Positions 6,365 through 14,992 of a stretch of 44,493 nucleotides of DNA are shown piece after piece. Position 1 is the stretch's first letter. The number at the start of each line of letters is the position of its first letter. Under the pieces are notes generated by a model that was not told the origin of the DNA, did not search any database, and saw nothing but the letters and a program-made list of their open reading frames with translations. This DNA comes from a virus: IMG/VR virus record IMGVR_UViG_3300042556_001144, positions 1 through 44,493 of that record; one strand, given 5' to 3'. The translations under genes and the position numbers were made by a program.

Positions 6365-8481
6365 TGCTGCGCAAAGTCATCGACGAGTTCGACATCGACC
6401 CGACTGGCTGGTTCGACCTGCCCACCGACGCATCCAACCCCCAAGTCGACCACTACACTCGGCCCGCAACCAACCTGTGGTCCCTGTGGGTCAAGAACCC
6501 CATTGAGGTTCTCTTCGTAACCGAGGACACAATCTCCAACCAGTCCCTCGTCTCTCTCGCACGCTCCATCTCTCGTGCCTTCACACACAAGGGTGACTGT
6601 TGCAAACCCATCCGTCGTCTCACTGACGATGAGTTCATCTCGCTCCTCATCCAGGCCCACGCCTATCGCAACAACACCTTCACTCTCGACTGCAGCGTCG
6701 TGTCCGATCTCGAACGGGACATCGAGTCCACCTATCTCAACATCAGGGAGAAGCACACACCCTGCGTCTACCTGCCCAACTACTTCATCAACCCGCAGTT
6801 CGCAGGTGATGTCGGCGACTACTACCTCCTCACCGACGGCATGACTGGCTACGGACTCGAGGCCATGGAGACCATCTCGTTCGTCCTCCCCACGCTTGGT
6901 CGCATCGGCATCAGCAACCTCATCCAGATCCACGACAAGTCCCTCATCCCCGACACGACTGACGGACTCCGTCACCCCGACGCAATCCGTGCCGAGTGTG
7001 CACTCGACATCTGGTGGGCACTCCAAGTCCGTGACATCCGCTCTCGCATCCTCACTCAGTGGCCCGGCTGGTCCGACATCTTCAATGCCCAGGACTCCCT
7101 GCTCCTCCCCGCAGTGGAGACCATGCAGAACCACGTTTCCAAGAAGTCCCCCCAGCGATCAGAGCTCCGTCGTTTCTGCATCGCCATGACGTGGAACCTC
7201 AACCCCCAAGCCACACGCCTGAAGTTCCCGCGTGGCACTGACAACGCGTACAACGCCGCAGTCTCCGCTTGGTCCACCATCCTCTCCACTCCCGAGACCG
7301 ACGGCGCACGCCTCGTCGCCATCCACAACTTCATCTCCTCACTCAACCTCGACACCGAGGAACGACGCATGCGTACTGACCGTGGTGGCCAATCAGGTAT
7401 CGACAACGGCAACCTCGATGGCAAGCCCACCCGCAAGTCCCGCATGAATCGCAATCGCCATGGGATCTTCGTCGAGCCCAGCTCGAACGATACCAAGAAC
7501 AAGGACGAAGGCATCGTGCCTGGTGTCATCGCCCCATGTGGAGACTGGAATCGTCTGCTCAACTCCAGCCACCCTGACCACCAGATGGATGCGCACCATG
7601 CCCGTGACTATCGTGCCACATCCATCAAGTTCCAATCCGAGTACCGTGCACGCATTGCCGATCAGATCTCTGGCAGTGCGTGGTTCGTGCCCAACCCACC
7701 GCCCCTCGAACACGGCAACCTCGACGGCGTCCTCGACGAGGGCAATCTCCTGCGCTACGCTGCCTTCTCCGATCCCAACATCTTCTCCGTCCGGCCCGAT
7801 GCCGGCAACGGACAGATCGTGATCGGCATCCTCGTCGACGGCTCAGGCTCCATGGGTGCCACTCTCCGTGGCCCCGACGGCAAGCCCCTCCCCAATCTCC
7901 CAACCTGCATGCACGGAGCCATGTGCTTCCTTGCCGGCGTACGTGATGGCCTCACCCGCAACTCCAACATCAAGGTCGAAGCCTTCTCCTTCGACTCACG
8001 ACTCAAACTGGAATCCGATAACTCCAATCACCCACTCAACATCACGCTGCCACTTCCCCCCACGATGTCAGAACATCTGTGCGTGCTTCGTCGACTCGAC
8101 ACCGAAGACGACATGCTCAACAACAAGCCAGGCGGTGGCACTCCCATCTCCTGTGCCATCCACACCCTGAACCAGCACCTCGAGTGCAACTACCCCGATG
8201 CCCATCGCATCATGCTCATCCTGACTGACGGCGACCCGCAAGCTCTCTGCCAGCACCCTGACTACCCCGACCGCACCCATCACGACGACACCAACGAAGT
8301 TCGCAAGATCGTCTCCTCCATTTCCACACCCGTGTTCTGTGTCGGTATCAACGTCGATGCGTCCGCCCTCCAGGCCCAGTACAATGTGGGTCATTGGTTC
8401 GTGGTCGACTCCCCACTCAAGGCTGCAGACGTCGCAGCCGATCTCGTGCGGGGAATCGGACAGTCACTCAACTGTTGCTAA
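6364..8481 (+). CDS. VWA-domain protein, partner of the AAA+ ATPase (705 aa)
   Basis: It probably acts as substrate adaptor for the MoxR-like ring through a metal-dependent VWA domain (MIDAS). Seen: the C-terminal VWA domain with DGSGSMG at about 493-499, the threonine motif GGGTPIS near 590 and the aspartate motif LTDGDPQ near 620, so all three MIDAS elements are intact. The N-terminal 480 residues are helical and not recognised; around 340-380 is a basic linker (RKSRMNRNRH). The layout (large N-terminus, C-terminal VWA) resembles CobT-like proteins. It is coupled to the ATPase by TGATG. One TCCCCCCACG copy lies at 8055, inside the VWA coding region. Confidence 0.88.
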   Translation: MLRKVIDEFDIDPTGWFDLPTDASNPQVDHYTRPATNLWSLWVKNPIEVLFVTEDTISNQSLVSLARSISRAFTHKGDCCKPIRRLTDDEFISLLIQAHAYRNNTFTLDCSVVSDLERDIESTYLNIREKHTPCVYLPNYFINPQFAGDVGDYYLLTDGMTGYGLEAMETISFVLPTLGRIGISNLIQIHDKSLIPDTTDGLRHPDAIRAECALDIWWALQVRDIRSRILTQWPGWSDIFNAQDSLLLPAVETMQNHVSKKSPQRSELRRFCIAMTWNLNPQATRLKFPRGTDNAYNAAVSAWSTILSTPETDGARLVAIHNFISSLNLDTEERRMRTDRGGQSGIDNGNLDGKPTRKSRMNRNRHGIFVEPSSNDTKNKDEGIVPGVIAPCGDWNRLLNSSHPDHQMDAHHARDYRATSIKFQSEYRARIADQISGSAWFVPNPPPLEHGNLDGVLDEGNLLRYAAFSDPNIFSVRPDAGNGQIVIGILVDGSGSMGATLRGPDGKPLPNLPTCMHGAMCFLAGVRDGLTRNSNIKVEAFSFDSRLKLESDNSNHPLNITLPLPPTMSEHLCVLRRLDTEDDMLNNKPGGGTPISCAIHTLNQHLECNYPDAHRIMLILTDGDPQALCQHPDYPDRTHHDDTNEVRKIVSSISTPVFCVGINVDASALQAQYNVGHWFVVDSPLKAADVAADLVRGIGQSLNCC

Positions 8482-8494
8482 TGGAGACCCCTCA

Positions 8495-8779
8495 ATGCCA
8501 ACAGATGCGAACGGAACTAACCTGCGTACTTTGTGGCACGCATTCAAGCAGCGACCCGTACCCGCCATCACACTTGTGGATCTGCGCCATGAAGATACAG
8601 GCGCACGAATCCCCACCTTGTGTGTCATCGAGTCCCACCCAGACGGGGACAGACTCTTCCCCTACGCCTTCATGATTGATCGAGACCTGCACGACTTCTG
8701 TCGCAAGCTCCAGGTCCCCGAGCAATACGAAGCCATCTGGGATTGGTGCATCCCACCAAAGAAGGAACCCACCGCATGA
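8495..8779 (+). CDS. Unknown protein (94 aa)
   Basis: The family is not recognised. It is a compact, mixed alpha/beta protein with several aromatic residues near the end (YEAIWDWCIPPKK). The ATG at 8495 follows GGAGA by about 8 nt. The gene overlaps the next by ATGA. It sits between the VWA gene and the DNA repair and replication genes. Confidence 0.7.
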   Translation: MPTDANGTNLRTLWHAFKQRPVPAITLVDLRHEDTGARIPTLCVIESHPDGDRLFPYAFMIDRDLHDFCRKLQVPEQYEAIWDWCIPPKKEPTA

Positions 8780-9012
8780 GCGACGATCCCATGAGCTCAG
8801 CCCTACTTCACATTGAAGAACTTGAATCTCGATGCGAGCATCTCGAAACAGACAGGAACAACCTGACCCTTGCCCTTGAAACCGCCCTCCGCGAACGCGA
8901 CGAAGCACGGCGTGAAATACTGTTGTGGGTCAAGGAGCGGTGTTCTTGGGTGGAACTGTCGCAGGAGATCAAGCAACGAGGATGGGAGTATCTAAAGGAG
9001 GACCACAAGTGA
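8776..9012 (+). CDS. Small coiled-coil protein (78 aa)
   Basis: A long charged helix with heptads (HIEELESRCEHLETDRNN, then ALETALRERDEARREIL) predicts a coiled coil. The C-terminus WVELSQEIKQRGWEYLKED is also helical. The start overlaps the previous stop (ATGA) and the stop overlaps the GTG of the UDG-like gene (GTGA). The 3' end carries that gene's AAAGGAGGA ribosome site. Role unknown. Confidence 0.7.
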   Translation: MSDDPMSSALLHIEELESRCEHLETDRNNLTLALETALRERDEARREILLWVKERCSWVELSQEIKQRGWEYLKEDHK

Positions 9013-9683
9013 ACCTCCTGGTCCTGCCCCAACCCCAGTGCACAGCGTGCGACCTGCACAAGTACGCAAAGAACCCCGGAGTCCCCGGGGTTTTTCTTCC
9101 CGACTCCCAGCCCCTCCACCCCTCGACGCCCGTGGTCGCAGTACTCGGCATGAACCCCGGCTTCCAGGAGGACCGATCCAACGAGCCATTCGTCGGGCCC
9201 TCGGGCAAGATGCTCAAGGAGATCTACCTCCCCGCCATCACCCCGCTCGCCACCGTGCTCCTCCTCAACACCGCCCGCTGCTACACCCCCGCAGCTGCCC
9301 CGCCCAAGCCCCGCCACTTTCGCTGCTGTTTTCCCAAGTTCTCCGCCCAGGATCTTGACACCATCGGCGGCATCATCCAACCTAACGTCCCCAAGATCCT
9401 GCTGTGCACCGGCGCTCACGCCATCTCCACTGTGACCAAGTTCACACACCCCAAGCCCTGGTCCCTGACCTCCGCCTTCACCAAGCAAGGTACCCCCACC
9501 AACCTGTGGGGGGACTGGCAACTCTTCACGACGTTCCATCCCGCCGCTGTGCTCCGCTCTCGCAATCTCCTGCACCCCGTCGCCGATCACATGACTCTCG
9601 TCCATGCCGCACTGACTGGCGCGATGCCTGTAGCATCCTCGCCGCGTGTCGTCCCCCCATTCTCCCCCTTCGAGGTATCCTGA
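9009..9683 (+). CDS. Uracil-DNA glycosylase-like protein (224 aa)
   Basis: It belongs to the UDG superfamily, which removes uracil from DNA or, in phages such as SPO1, is fused to or partnered with the DNA polymerase. Seen: a CTACDLHKYAK N-terminus like the cysteine-containing start of family 4/5 enzymes; the catalytic block VAVLGMNPGFQEDRSNEPF followed by GPSGKML; and a C-terminal FTTFHPAAVLRSR, matching the HPs/HPaa motif. The active-site loop reads GMNPG instead of the commoner GEAPG. GTG at 9009 is the start because a strong AAAGGAGGA lies just upstream. The family A polymerase follows three genes later, which fits a role in replication or repair. Confidence 0.8.
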   Translation: MNLLVLPQPQCTACDLHKYAKNPGVPGVFLPDSQPLHPSTPVVAVLGMNPGFQEDRSNEPFVGPSGKMLKEIYLPAITPLATVLLLNTARCYTPAAAPPKPRHFRCCFPKFSAQDLDTIGGIIQPNVPKILLCTGAHAISTVTKFTHPKPWSLTSAFTKQGTPTNLWGDWQLFTTFHPAAVLRSRNLLHPVADHMTLVHAALTGAMPVASSPRVVPPFSPFEVS

Positions 9684-10138
9684 TGCACACCAGCTTCGCA
9701 ATCACACTCTCGGACCTACAGTCCTATGCCGACAAGAGGAAGTTCTCCTCCAACAAGTCGGACTTCGAAGCCCTCGAAGCGATGTTCACTTCGGTCACCG
9801 AGCACCACGACGACTCCTACGACATCGTCATCACCGGCATGATCGAGGTGGAGTTCCATGAACCCACCATGGTTCCCTATGGTGAAACCTACGTATCACT
9901 CAATGACGCCTCGCACAACGTGGTCAACGCCGACATCGATGAAATCTTCTGCCGACTCCACAGCAGAACCCGAGACACTGAGATCTTCACCGAGACCGAA
10001 CTCCTGAAGAAGAAGGTGCTCGCCAATCTAGAAGACCTGATCGAGCACTACTTCCAGCACAACATCGACGAGCTGGATACCGAACCTGACTTCGATCCAC
10101 CAGAAGCACCGGAACCCACGCACTTCTTTGACGAGTGA
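9683..10138 (+). CDS. Acidic protein of unknown function (151 aa)
   Basis: Not recognised. It begins MHTSFAITLSDLQSYADKRK and has a central beta pattern (YDIVITGMIEVEFHEP). Its C-terminal third is very acidic (HNIDELDTEPDFDPPEAPEP). The start overlaps the UDG stop (TGATG). The end overlaps the GTG of the sigma-like gene. It could be a replication accessory protein, but no motif shows this. Confidence 0.7.
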   Translation: MHTSFAITLSDLQSYADKRKFSSNKSDFEALEAMFTSVTEHHDDSYDIVITGMIEVEFHEPTMVPYGETYVSLNDASHNVVNADIDEIFCRLHSRTRDTEIFTETELLKKKVLANLEDLIEHYFQHNIDELDTEPDFDPPEAPEPTHFFDE

Positions 10139-10140
10139 CC

Positions 10141-10356
10141 ATGCACAAGGCAACACGTCCCAGCACGTACCTCGTCAACGTGCCACGACGAGGTGACTAC
10201 CGTGCCATCGTTCCGACTGCACCCATCCGCACCCAGCAGGAAGTGGCCGAGATCTTGGGCATGACCAAGGCCCAGGTCACACACCACGAAAGGATGGCGC
10301 TGAGCAAGATACGTGCAGCTCTCATCGCCTATGGCTACAAGGACCCCAACGCATGA
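10141..10356 (+). CDS. Mini sigma-factor region 4-like HTH protein (71 aa)
   Basis: A helix-turn-helix of the sigma-70 region 4.2 type covers residues about 30-60 (RTQQEVAEILGMTKAQV, then HHERMALSKIRAAL). This domain binds -35 promoter elements. No region 2 or 3 is present, so the protein cannot act alone as a sigma factor. It may redirect the host polymerase, or act as an anti-sigma or -35-binding regulator. The start is uncertain: a GTG at 10135 overlaps the previous stop (GTGA) and the ATG is at 10141. The stop overlaps the polymerase start (ATGA). Confidence 0.7.
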   Translation: MHKATRPSTYLVNVPRRGDYRAIVPTAPIRTQQEVAEILGMTKAQVTHHERMALSKIRAALIAYGYKDPNA

Positions 10357-12350
10357 AGCTCATCTCGCTTGACATCGAGACGTATGGTGCGTGCACCCAC
10401 AACTCCAAGGGCCAGGTCCTCCCCTCCCAATCCGCCTTCCATCCACAACGCGCACTTACCACCGACGGCGTCTCACGTAACAACATGGTTCTTACGTGCA
10501 CCATCACCACGGAAGTCCACTCGTGCCCGTGCACCAAGAACTACAAGGCCATCACGCTAGACCAGGCGAAGCCCTGTTGTACCTTCACCATGCACATGGA
10601 CCAGGAGAAGGACCGGGTACTTCTTCATCGTTGGCTGACGTGGGCTGACACCATCCTCGGCATGAACCTGCCCTTTGACCTGCAGTTCCTGCGAGCCTGT
10701 GACCACAGGTTCCAGTTCGCCCTGCCCCCGTACGGCAAGACCCTGTTCGACCTGTCCATCCTCAACTACCTCCACTCGGAACTGCGCCCAGAACGATCGC
10801 TCAAATCCCTTGGACCAGTCCTCGGCACTCATGCCTACAAGCGTACCATCAAGGACGGCAAGTTCCGTTCCCCCCACGATCCTGAGTTCCTCGACTACGC
10901 AGCCCAGGACACGCACAATACCCTGCTCGCCTCTTCCGAACTCGCCCGTCGCATCCTGCTGGACTGGCCTGGCACGGACAAGCTCTCGCCCTACTGCATC
11001 CAGCACTACTCGGACTGCCTGTGGACCATCATCACCATGTCCGAAGCCGGCATCCCCATGTCCCGCAAGGACTTGGACAACCTGCAGTCCACCCTCCTGA
11101 TCCAAGCATCTGATGCCATGGCCAAGGCCGAATCCCACGGCGTCCAGCTCGAGGGCACCGGCTCTACCAAGAGCAAGACCGAGTTCCTCAATGTGACAAA
11201 TGGTCTGCTCTCAGCCCGGGGAGTCGACATCTTGTCACATCCCCTAGCTCAGTTCACGGAGAAGACACGAGCCTTCTCCTTCTCCGACGCCAATCGGAAC
11301 CTGATCCGTGGGTTCCTCCGGGACACCGACACTAGGGAGATCGCAATCCTCGAAGCTGCAGCCGCTCATCAGCAGGCACAGAAGATGCTCTCCACCTACA
11401 TCTGGCCCCTGCTCCACGGCAAGCGCAACAAGCCCGAGGACAAGTCGTCCACCATTCTCCCACTCCCACATACCGGCGAGGCTGACGGGCTCGCCTTCCC
11501 AGTCTGGTACCCAGTACCCTCCGCTTCCAAGGACGCTTCCGGTTCCGAGGGCGGCACCATCCAAGGCCGCATTACCTGCAAGAACCCCAGCGCCCAGACC
11601 TTTCCCCCCACGATCAAGGCAACGATCAAGTCCCGGTTCCATGGTGGTACCATCCTGTCTCTCGACCTGTCCCAGATCGAGTTGCGAGTTGCTGCTCTGT
11701 GCTCCGGCGACAAGTCCCTGCTTGCCGCCTTCAACGATGGCCTCGATCTCCACACTGATCGGGCCGTCCAGCTCTTCGGCAAGGACTGCCTCTCGTCTCC
11801 AACTTTCAAGAAGCTTGAGCGCCAGGTCGGCAAGACTATGAACTTCGCCGACCTCTTCCTCGCTTCCCCCTTCCGGATGCGCATGTCCGTCCATGAGATG
11901 ACCGGCCAGCTCATGCCCCTCGCCTTCTTCGAGGAGGTGGCCGAGACCCGACCCGACGCCCGCCCCGGCCTCCACGCCTGGCAGCAGTCCCTCATCCGCA
12001 CTGCCGACGCCCAGGGCTCCCTGACCCTGCCCTTCACCGGCCAGTCCCGCACCTTCGTGGGGGGAAGCTCCGAGCACCTCAACGAGATCGTCAACTTCCC
12101 CATTCAGACCCAGGCCGGCAACACCCTCCTCGCCATCCAGCGGGCCATTGCCCCCCTCCTGTCCCCCCACGTCAAGATGTTCCTCCAGATCTATGACGCG
12201 GTCTACCTCGACGTGCACCCCTCAGTGGACCTGGATTCCCTAAAGCAGAAGTTAAAGTTCCACATTGAGGAAGTCCGGGACACCGGCTACTGGGCCATGC
12301 TCCAGTCCCATTACGGACATACCGTTCCGCTGGAGTACGACTTTAGCTAG
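10353..12350 (+). CDS. Family A DNA polymerase with 3'-5' exonuclease (665 aa)
   Basis: This is the replicative DNA polymerase, similar in size to T7 gp5. The proofreading domain is complete: Exo I SLDIETYG at residue 5, Exo II GMNLPFDLQFLR near 103, Exo III DYAAQDTHN near 183. The polymerase domain has motif A SLDLSQIELR near 437 and motif B RQVGKTMNF near 490. Motif B then continues ADLFLAS where Pol I enzymes have the GxxYG stretch, so the conserved Tyr and Gly (E. coli 766/767) are Phe and Leu. Motif C is QIYDAVYLD near 612 instead of VHDE; the catalytic Asp is kept, the His and Glu are not. There is no 5'-3' exonuclease domain. Two exact TCCCCCCACG copies and one complement lie within it. 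Confidence 0.93.
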   Translation: MKLISLDIETYGACTHNSKGQVLPSQSAFHPQRALTTDGVSRNNMVLTCTITTEVHSCPCTKNYKAITLDQAKPCCTFTMHMDQEKDRVLLHRWLTWADTILGMNLPFDLQFLRACDHRFQFALPPYGKTLFDLSILNYLHSELRPERSLKSLGPVLGTHAYKRTIKDGKFRSPHDPEFLDYAAQDTHNTLLASSELARRILLDWPGTDKLSPYCIQHYSDCLWTIITMSEAGIPMSRKDLDNLQSTLLIQASDAMAKAESHGVQLEGTGSTKSKTEFLNVTNGLLSARGVDILSHPLAQFTEKTRAFSFSDANRNLIRGFLRDTDTREIAILEAAAAHQQAQKMLSTYIWPLLHGKRNKPEDKSSTILPLPHTGEADGLAFPVWYPVPSASKDASGSEGGTIQGRITCKNPSAQTFPPTIKATIKSRFHGGTILSLDLSQIELRVAALCSGDKSLLAAFNDGLDLHTDRAVQLFGKDCLSSPTFKKLERQVGKTMNFADLFLASPFRMRMSVHEMTGQLMPLAFFEEVAETRPDARPGLHAWQQSLIRTADAQGSLTLPFTGQSRTFVGGSSEHLNEIVNFPIQTQAGNTLLAIQRAIAPLLSPHVKMFLQIYDAVYLDVHPSVDLDSLKQKLKFHIEEVRDTGYWAMLQSHYGHTVPLEYDFS

Positions 12351-12359
12351 ACTGGTAGG

Positions 12360-12980
12360 GTGCAGAACGAACTCACGATCGTCGTGGACTCCAGGGAGAA
12401 GAAGCCGCTGCCCTTTCCTGAGCACCTTCCGTCGCTCAGGTCGGATCTGCCTGCTCTCTCCCGGAGTTCACGCACGTACCGCCTCAAGATCGAGAAGGCC
12501 ACCCTCAAGACTGGGGACTACCTGCTTAAGGGCCACGAGGCTGGATGCCTGATTGAGCGCAAGGGGTCCTTGGCTGAGGTGGCCGGCAACTGTCTGACAC
12601 CCGACGGCCGGCGGAAGTTCGTGGCCGCCATGGACCGGCTGAAGGGTTCCTGCCTGTATCCCTACCTGCTGCTCGAGGGAAACATCCTTGAGACCATGAA
12701 TCCTACGAAAGACCTGCCGGACCCGTGGAATGCAGTGGACTCCCTGCACCGCATCCTGCTTGAAAGAAACATTGGTCTGATTCTCTTACCAAACACCAGC
12801 ATGAGTGCACGCAGGGCTGTGGCTGAGTGGGCAGCTCGCCTCTTGGTCAACGCCGCGCTGTGCCCTATACTGCCCGCTAACCCTACTGAGGAACCAACCG
12901 ATGCCAGAGATCAGCCGCCAGCGAGTTCAGGAAGCATACACCCCAGCACCGAGCGTGACCAATCCAAATCGCGCCAGTGA
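12360..12980 (+). CDS. ERCC4/XPF-type nuclease (206 aa)
   Basis: This is a structure-specific nuclease domain, likely cutting branched or flap DNA during replication or recombination. Seen: TIVVDSREKKPLPF (residues 6-19), then LKTGDYLLKGHEAGCLIERKGSLAE (about 49-73), the GDY...ERK signature of ERCC4 nucleases, followed by RRKFVAAMDRL. No helix-hairpin-helix domain is seen. The C-terminal 45 residues are Pro/Ser-rich and are read across the start of the next gene (80-nt overlap in another frame), so they may be dispensable. The GTG at 12360 is the only plausible start; its ribosome site is weak. Confidence 0.85.
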   Translation: MQNELTIVVDSREKKPLPFPEHLPSLRSDLPALSRSSRTYRLKIEKATLKTGDYLLKGHEAGCLIERKGSLAEVAGNCLTPDGRRKFVAAMDRLKGSCLYPYLLLEGNILETMNPTKDLPDPWNAVDSLHRILLERNIGLILLPNTSMSARRAVAEWAARLLVNAALCPILPANPTEEPTDARDQPPASSGSIHPSTERDQSKSRQ

Positions 12981-13710
12981 CTTCGTCATCCTGAACACTA
13001 ACCTTGCCACTCTTAACCGTGGCACCGCAACCAATGGTGTCTTTGCAGAGGCCATTTGGGATTCTGATCTCACTGATGGTGCAGCTAACCACAGCAATAT
13101 GATTGCTGTGGATGTGCCCACAGACGCTAAGTTCTTCGTCCCATTCTGGGTGTGCACTGCAACTGTTACTTCAGGCGACGCTGCTGGTCCATGTGCAATT
13201 ACTGGGGTTACCACAACTGCAAGCACTGGTGCAGGTAAGTTGCAGGTGTATGGTTCCATGCCAGTGGGACAGTCTTTCAATAAGGCACTTCCAAATAGCA
13301 TTGTGACAGGTGCAGCTCCCAACTACGCAGCATCGCTAACAGTTCCAGTTATGGGGACCTATCTGGCAGCTGGTACGATCATTGCAACTTACAGTACAAG
13401 CGCCAGTTCGGCTGTAAATCAAGTTGCAATGTACAATCAGTACCTTGATGGCACTGATGCCGGCGTTGCAACCACGATTATTCCTGTAAACATGAGTACC
13501 ACCACCGTTTCTAGTTGGAATACGTCTGGGGCTGCTGTAGCAGGATCCATTTCATCTGTAAGCCCTGGGATTCCTTTGAATGGAATTACTCGCATGACTT
13601 GTGCTGTGCTTGATGCGTTTGCTTGGACGTTCACAGCCGCCGACGCCAACGGTACCAGTGCTACGGTAAGCAATGCGCGTGTGATGCTGGGTGGATTCTT
13701 TGCTGGATAA
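12901..13710 (+). CDS. Beta-rich, AT-richer protein, structural-like (269 aa)
   Basis: The sequence is dominated by Ala, Thr, Ser, Gly and Val in beta-prone runs (VCTATVTSGDAAGPCAITGV, AAGTIIATYSTSASS) and has almost no Lys, like phage head-decoration or fibre proteins. I know no specific family. The ATG at 12901 has GAGGA upstream and overlaps the ERCC4 gene by 80 nt. Codon third positions are clearly richer in A/T than in the flanking replication genes and resemble the late genes at 22064-23551. It is the only structural-looking gene in the replication arm, so it may be a transferred 'moron' or an early virion or surface protein. Confidence 0.7.
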   Translation: MPEISRQRVQEAYTPAPSVTNPNRASDFVILNTNLATLNRGTATNGVFAEAIWDSDLTDGAANHSNMIAVDVPTDAKFFVPFWVCTATVTSGDAAGPCAITGVTTTASTGAGKLQVYGSMPVGQSFNKALPNSIVTGAAPNYAASLTVPVMGTYLAAGTIIATYSTSASSAVNQVAMYNQYLDGTDAGVATTIIPVNMSTTTVSSWNTSGAAVAGSISSVSPGIPLNGITRMTCAVLDAFAWTFTAADANGTSATVSNARVMLGGFFAG

Positions 13711-13729
13711 ACCTCTTTAGGAGAACAAC

Positions 13730-14992
13730 ATGCCGCCTGAGTTCCGGTCGACCCCCACGGGGTCGCGCGATCTGCTCGCCCAGCACGGTCTGGTTGAGCG
13801 GATCCCCCCTGTTCGATCGTCTGATTTCCGTTCGATCGGTTCGCCCTTCCATTACTACCTCACCCGCAAGCTCGGCCTTGTTCCAGCGCTGCGGTACAGC
13901 ACGGCCCTTTCGCAGGGCACGTGGTTCCATCTTGCTCTTGAGATCCTTCTAACACCAGGACTCACGGGTGATGAAAGCCACGTTCGGTACCGTGCCAAGC
14001 TGGAAGCTCGCATGGATGAGATCCGCGAGATCTGCAAGCTGCTGGCAATCGGGGACCAACGCACCCGTGAGATCCTGGCAACCGAGGAACAGGACGCCGA
14101 CTGTGCATGGGTCTGGGCCATGACTGCCAAGGACCTGCCCATCCCTGGCTCACTCGCAAACAACCGCTCGCTGCATGAGTTCCTGTCCGATCCCAACTTC
14201 GTGCCCATCTGCCGTGAATGCAAGCTACAAACGGAGATCCAGCTGGATGACAAGCGCACCCTGCCAGTACCCTGCGTGATGCAGCCTGACATGCTGCTGT
14301 ACCACCGGACCCAGAACTCCCTGTGGATTGTGGACTACAAGACCACCTCCATCAGCCCCCGTATCCGCGCTGCCTCCTGCCCCATCGAGCCGCAGACCCA
14401 GCACTACATGTCCGTCCTGCACAACATGCTGTGCCGCGGCACTCTGCAATCCCAGTATGATCTGCCCTCAGACGTGACTGTGGGTGGAATGCTGCATGCC
14501 ATTGTCCGCAAGCCCACCATCTCCTTTAGCCAAGCTGATCGGGACTACTTCCTCGACACGACGCCCCTCAAGAGTGGACCTCGGAAGGGTGAGCCTCGCA
14601 ACGAGAAGGTCTATACCGGGGAACCTCGGTTGGAGAACTACCTCGAGCGCTGCCGCCAGTGGTACCGTGGCGAGAAGGACTATGCCCACCTTGCCGGCGA
14701 CCGCATGGCCGAACCCGTGGTCGACCTTTCCTTCACAAGTGGCACTGCCCTGCAGGATGCCCAGTGGGTTGGTCAGTATGAGGCCCGGCTAGCCATCGTG
14801 AACAAGTGGCGGATTGCCACGCTGGAACCACATGAATATCCGTGGCCCACAGAAGTCCACGGATCTGGTACACTGGACACATACGCGCCGTTTGTGCTGC
14901 GTCCAGTTTCGGAGTGGCCCGACATTGTCCTACAAGAAGGGTTTGTCGTGGTCGATCGTGACACCATTCAGGAGCCTGTCAATGCCCAATGA
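13730..14992 (+). CDS. PD-(D/E)XK exonuclease, RecB/Cas4-like (420 aa)
   Basis: It probably resects DNA ends for phage recombination. Seen: an N-terminal FRSIGSPFHYYLTRKLGL segment typical of the helical entry region, then VMQPDMLLYHRTQN and LWIVDYKTTS around 185-205 (the D...DxK catalytic motif) and PQTQHYMSVLHNML (the QxxxY motif) near 220-235. That order matches RecB/AddB/Cas4-type nucleases. No iron-sulfur cysteine cluster is evident. TTTAGGAGA lies 6-8 nt before the ATG. It overlaps the next gene by 11 nt. The Sak4-like ATPase and an ssDNA-binding protein downstream complete a recombination cassette. Confidence 0.85.
   Translation: MPPEFRSTPTGSRDLLAQHGLVERIPPVRSSDFRSIGSPFHYYLTRKLGLVPALRYSTALSQGTWFHLALEILLTPGLTGDESHVRYRAKLEARMDEIREICKLLAIGDQRTREILATEEQDADCAWVWAMTAKDLPIPGSLANNRSLHEFLSDPNFVPICRECKLQTEIQLDDKRTLPVPCVMQPDMLLYHRTQNSLWIVDYKTTSISPRIRAASCPIEPQTQHYMSVLHNMLCRGTLQSQYDLPSDVTVGGMLHAIVRKPTISFSQADRDYFLDTTPLKSGPRKGEPRNEKVYTGEPRLENYLERCRQWYRGEKDYAHLAGDRMAEPVVDLSFTSGTALQDAQWVGQYEARLAIVNKWRIATLEPHEYPWPTEVHGSGTLDTYAPFVLRPVSEWPDIVLQEGFVVVDRDTIQEPVNAQ

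Noticed and set aside
6238-7134. Long antisense frames opposite the AAA+/VWA genes (also 8808-9701 and 11244-12218)
   Set aside because: They mirror the strongly biased codons of the real + strand genes, lack ribosome sites, and have Val/Gly/Asp/Glu-rich shadow composition.
5333-8481. Cobalamin (cobaltochelatase CobS/CobT) biosynthesis genes
   Set aside because: The fold resemblance is real, but no other cobalamin gene is present, and MoxR/VWA pairs are common in phages without that role.
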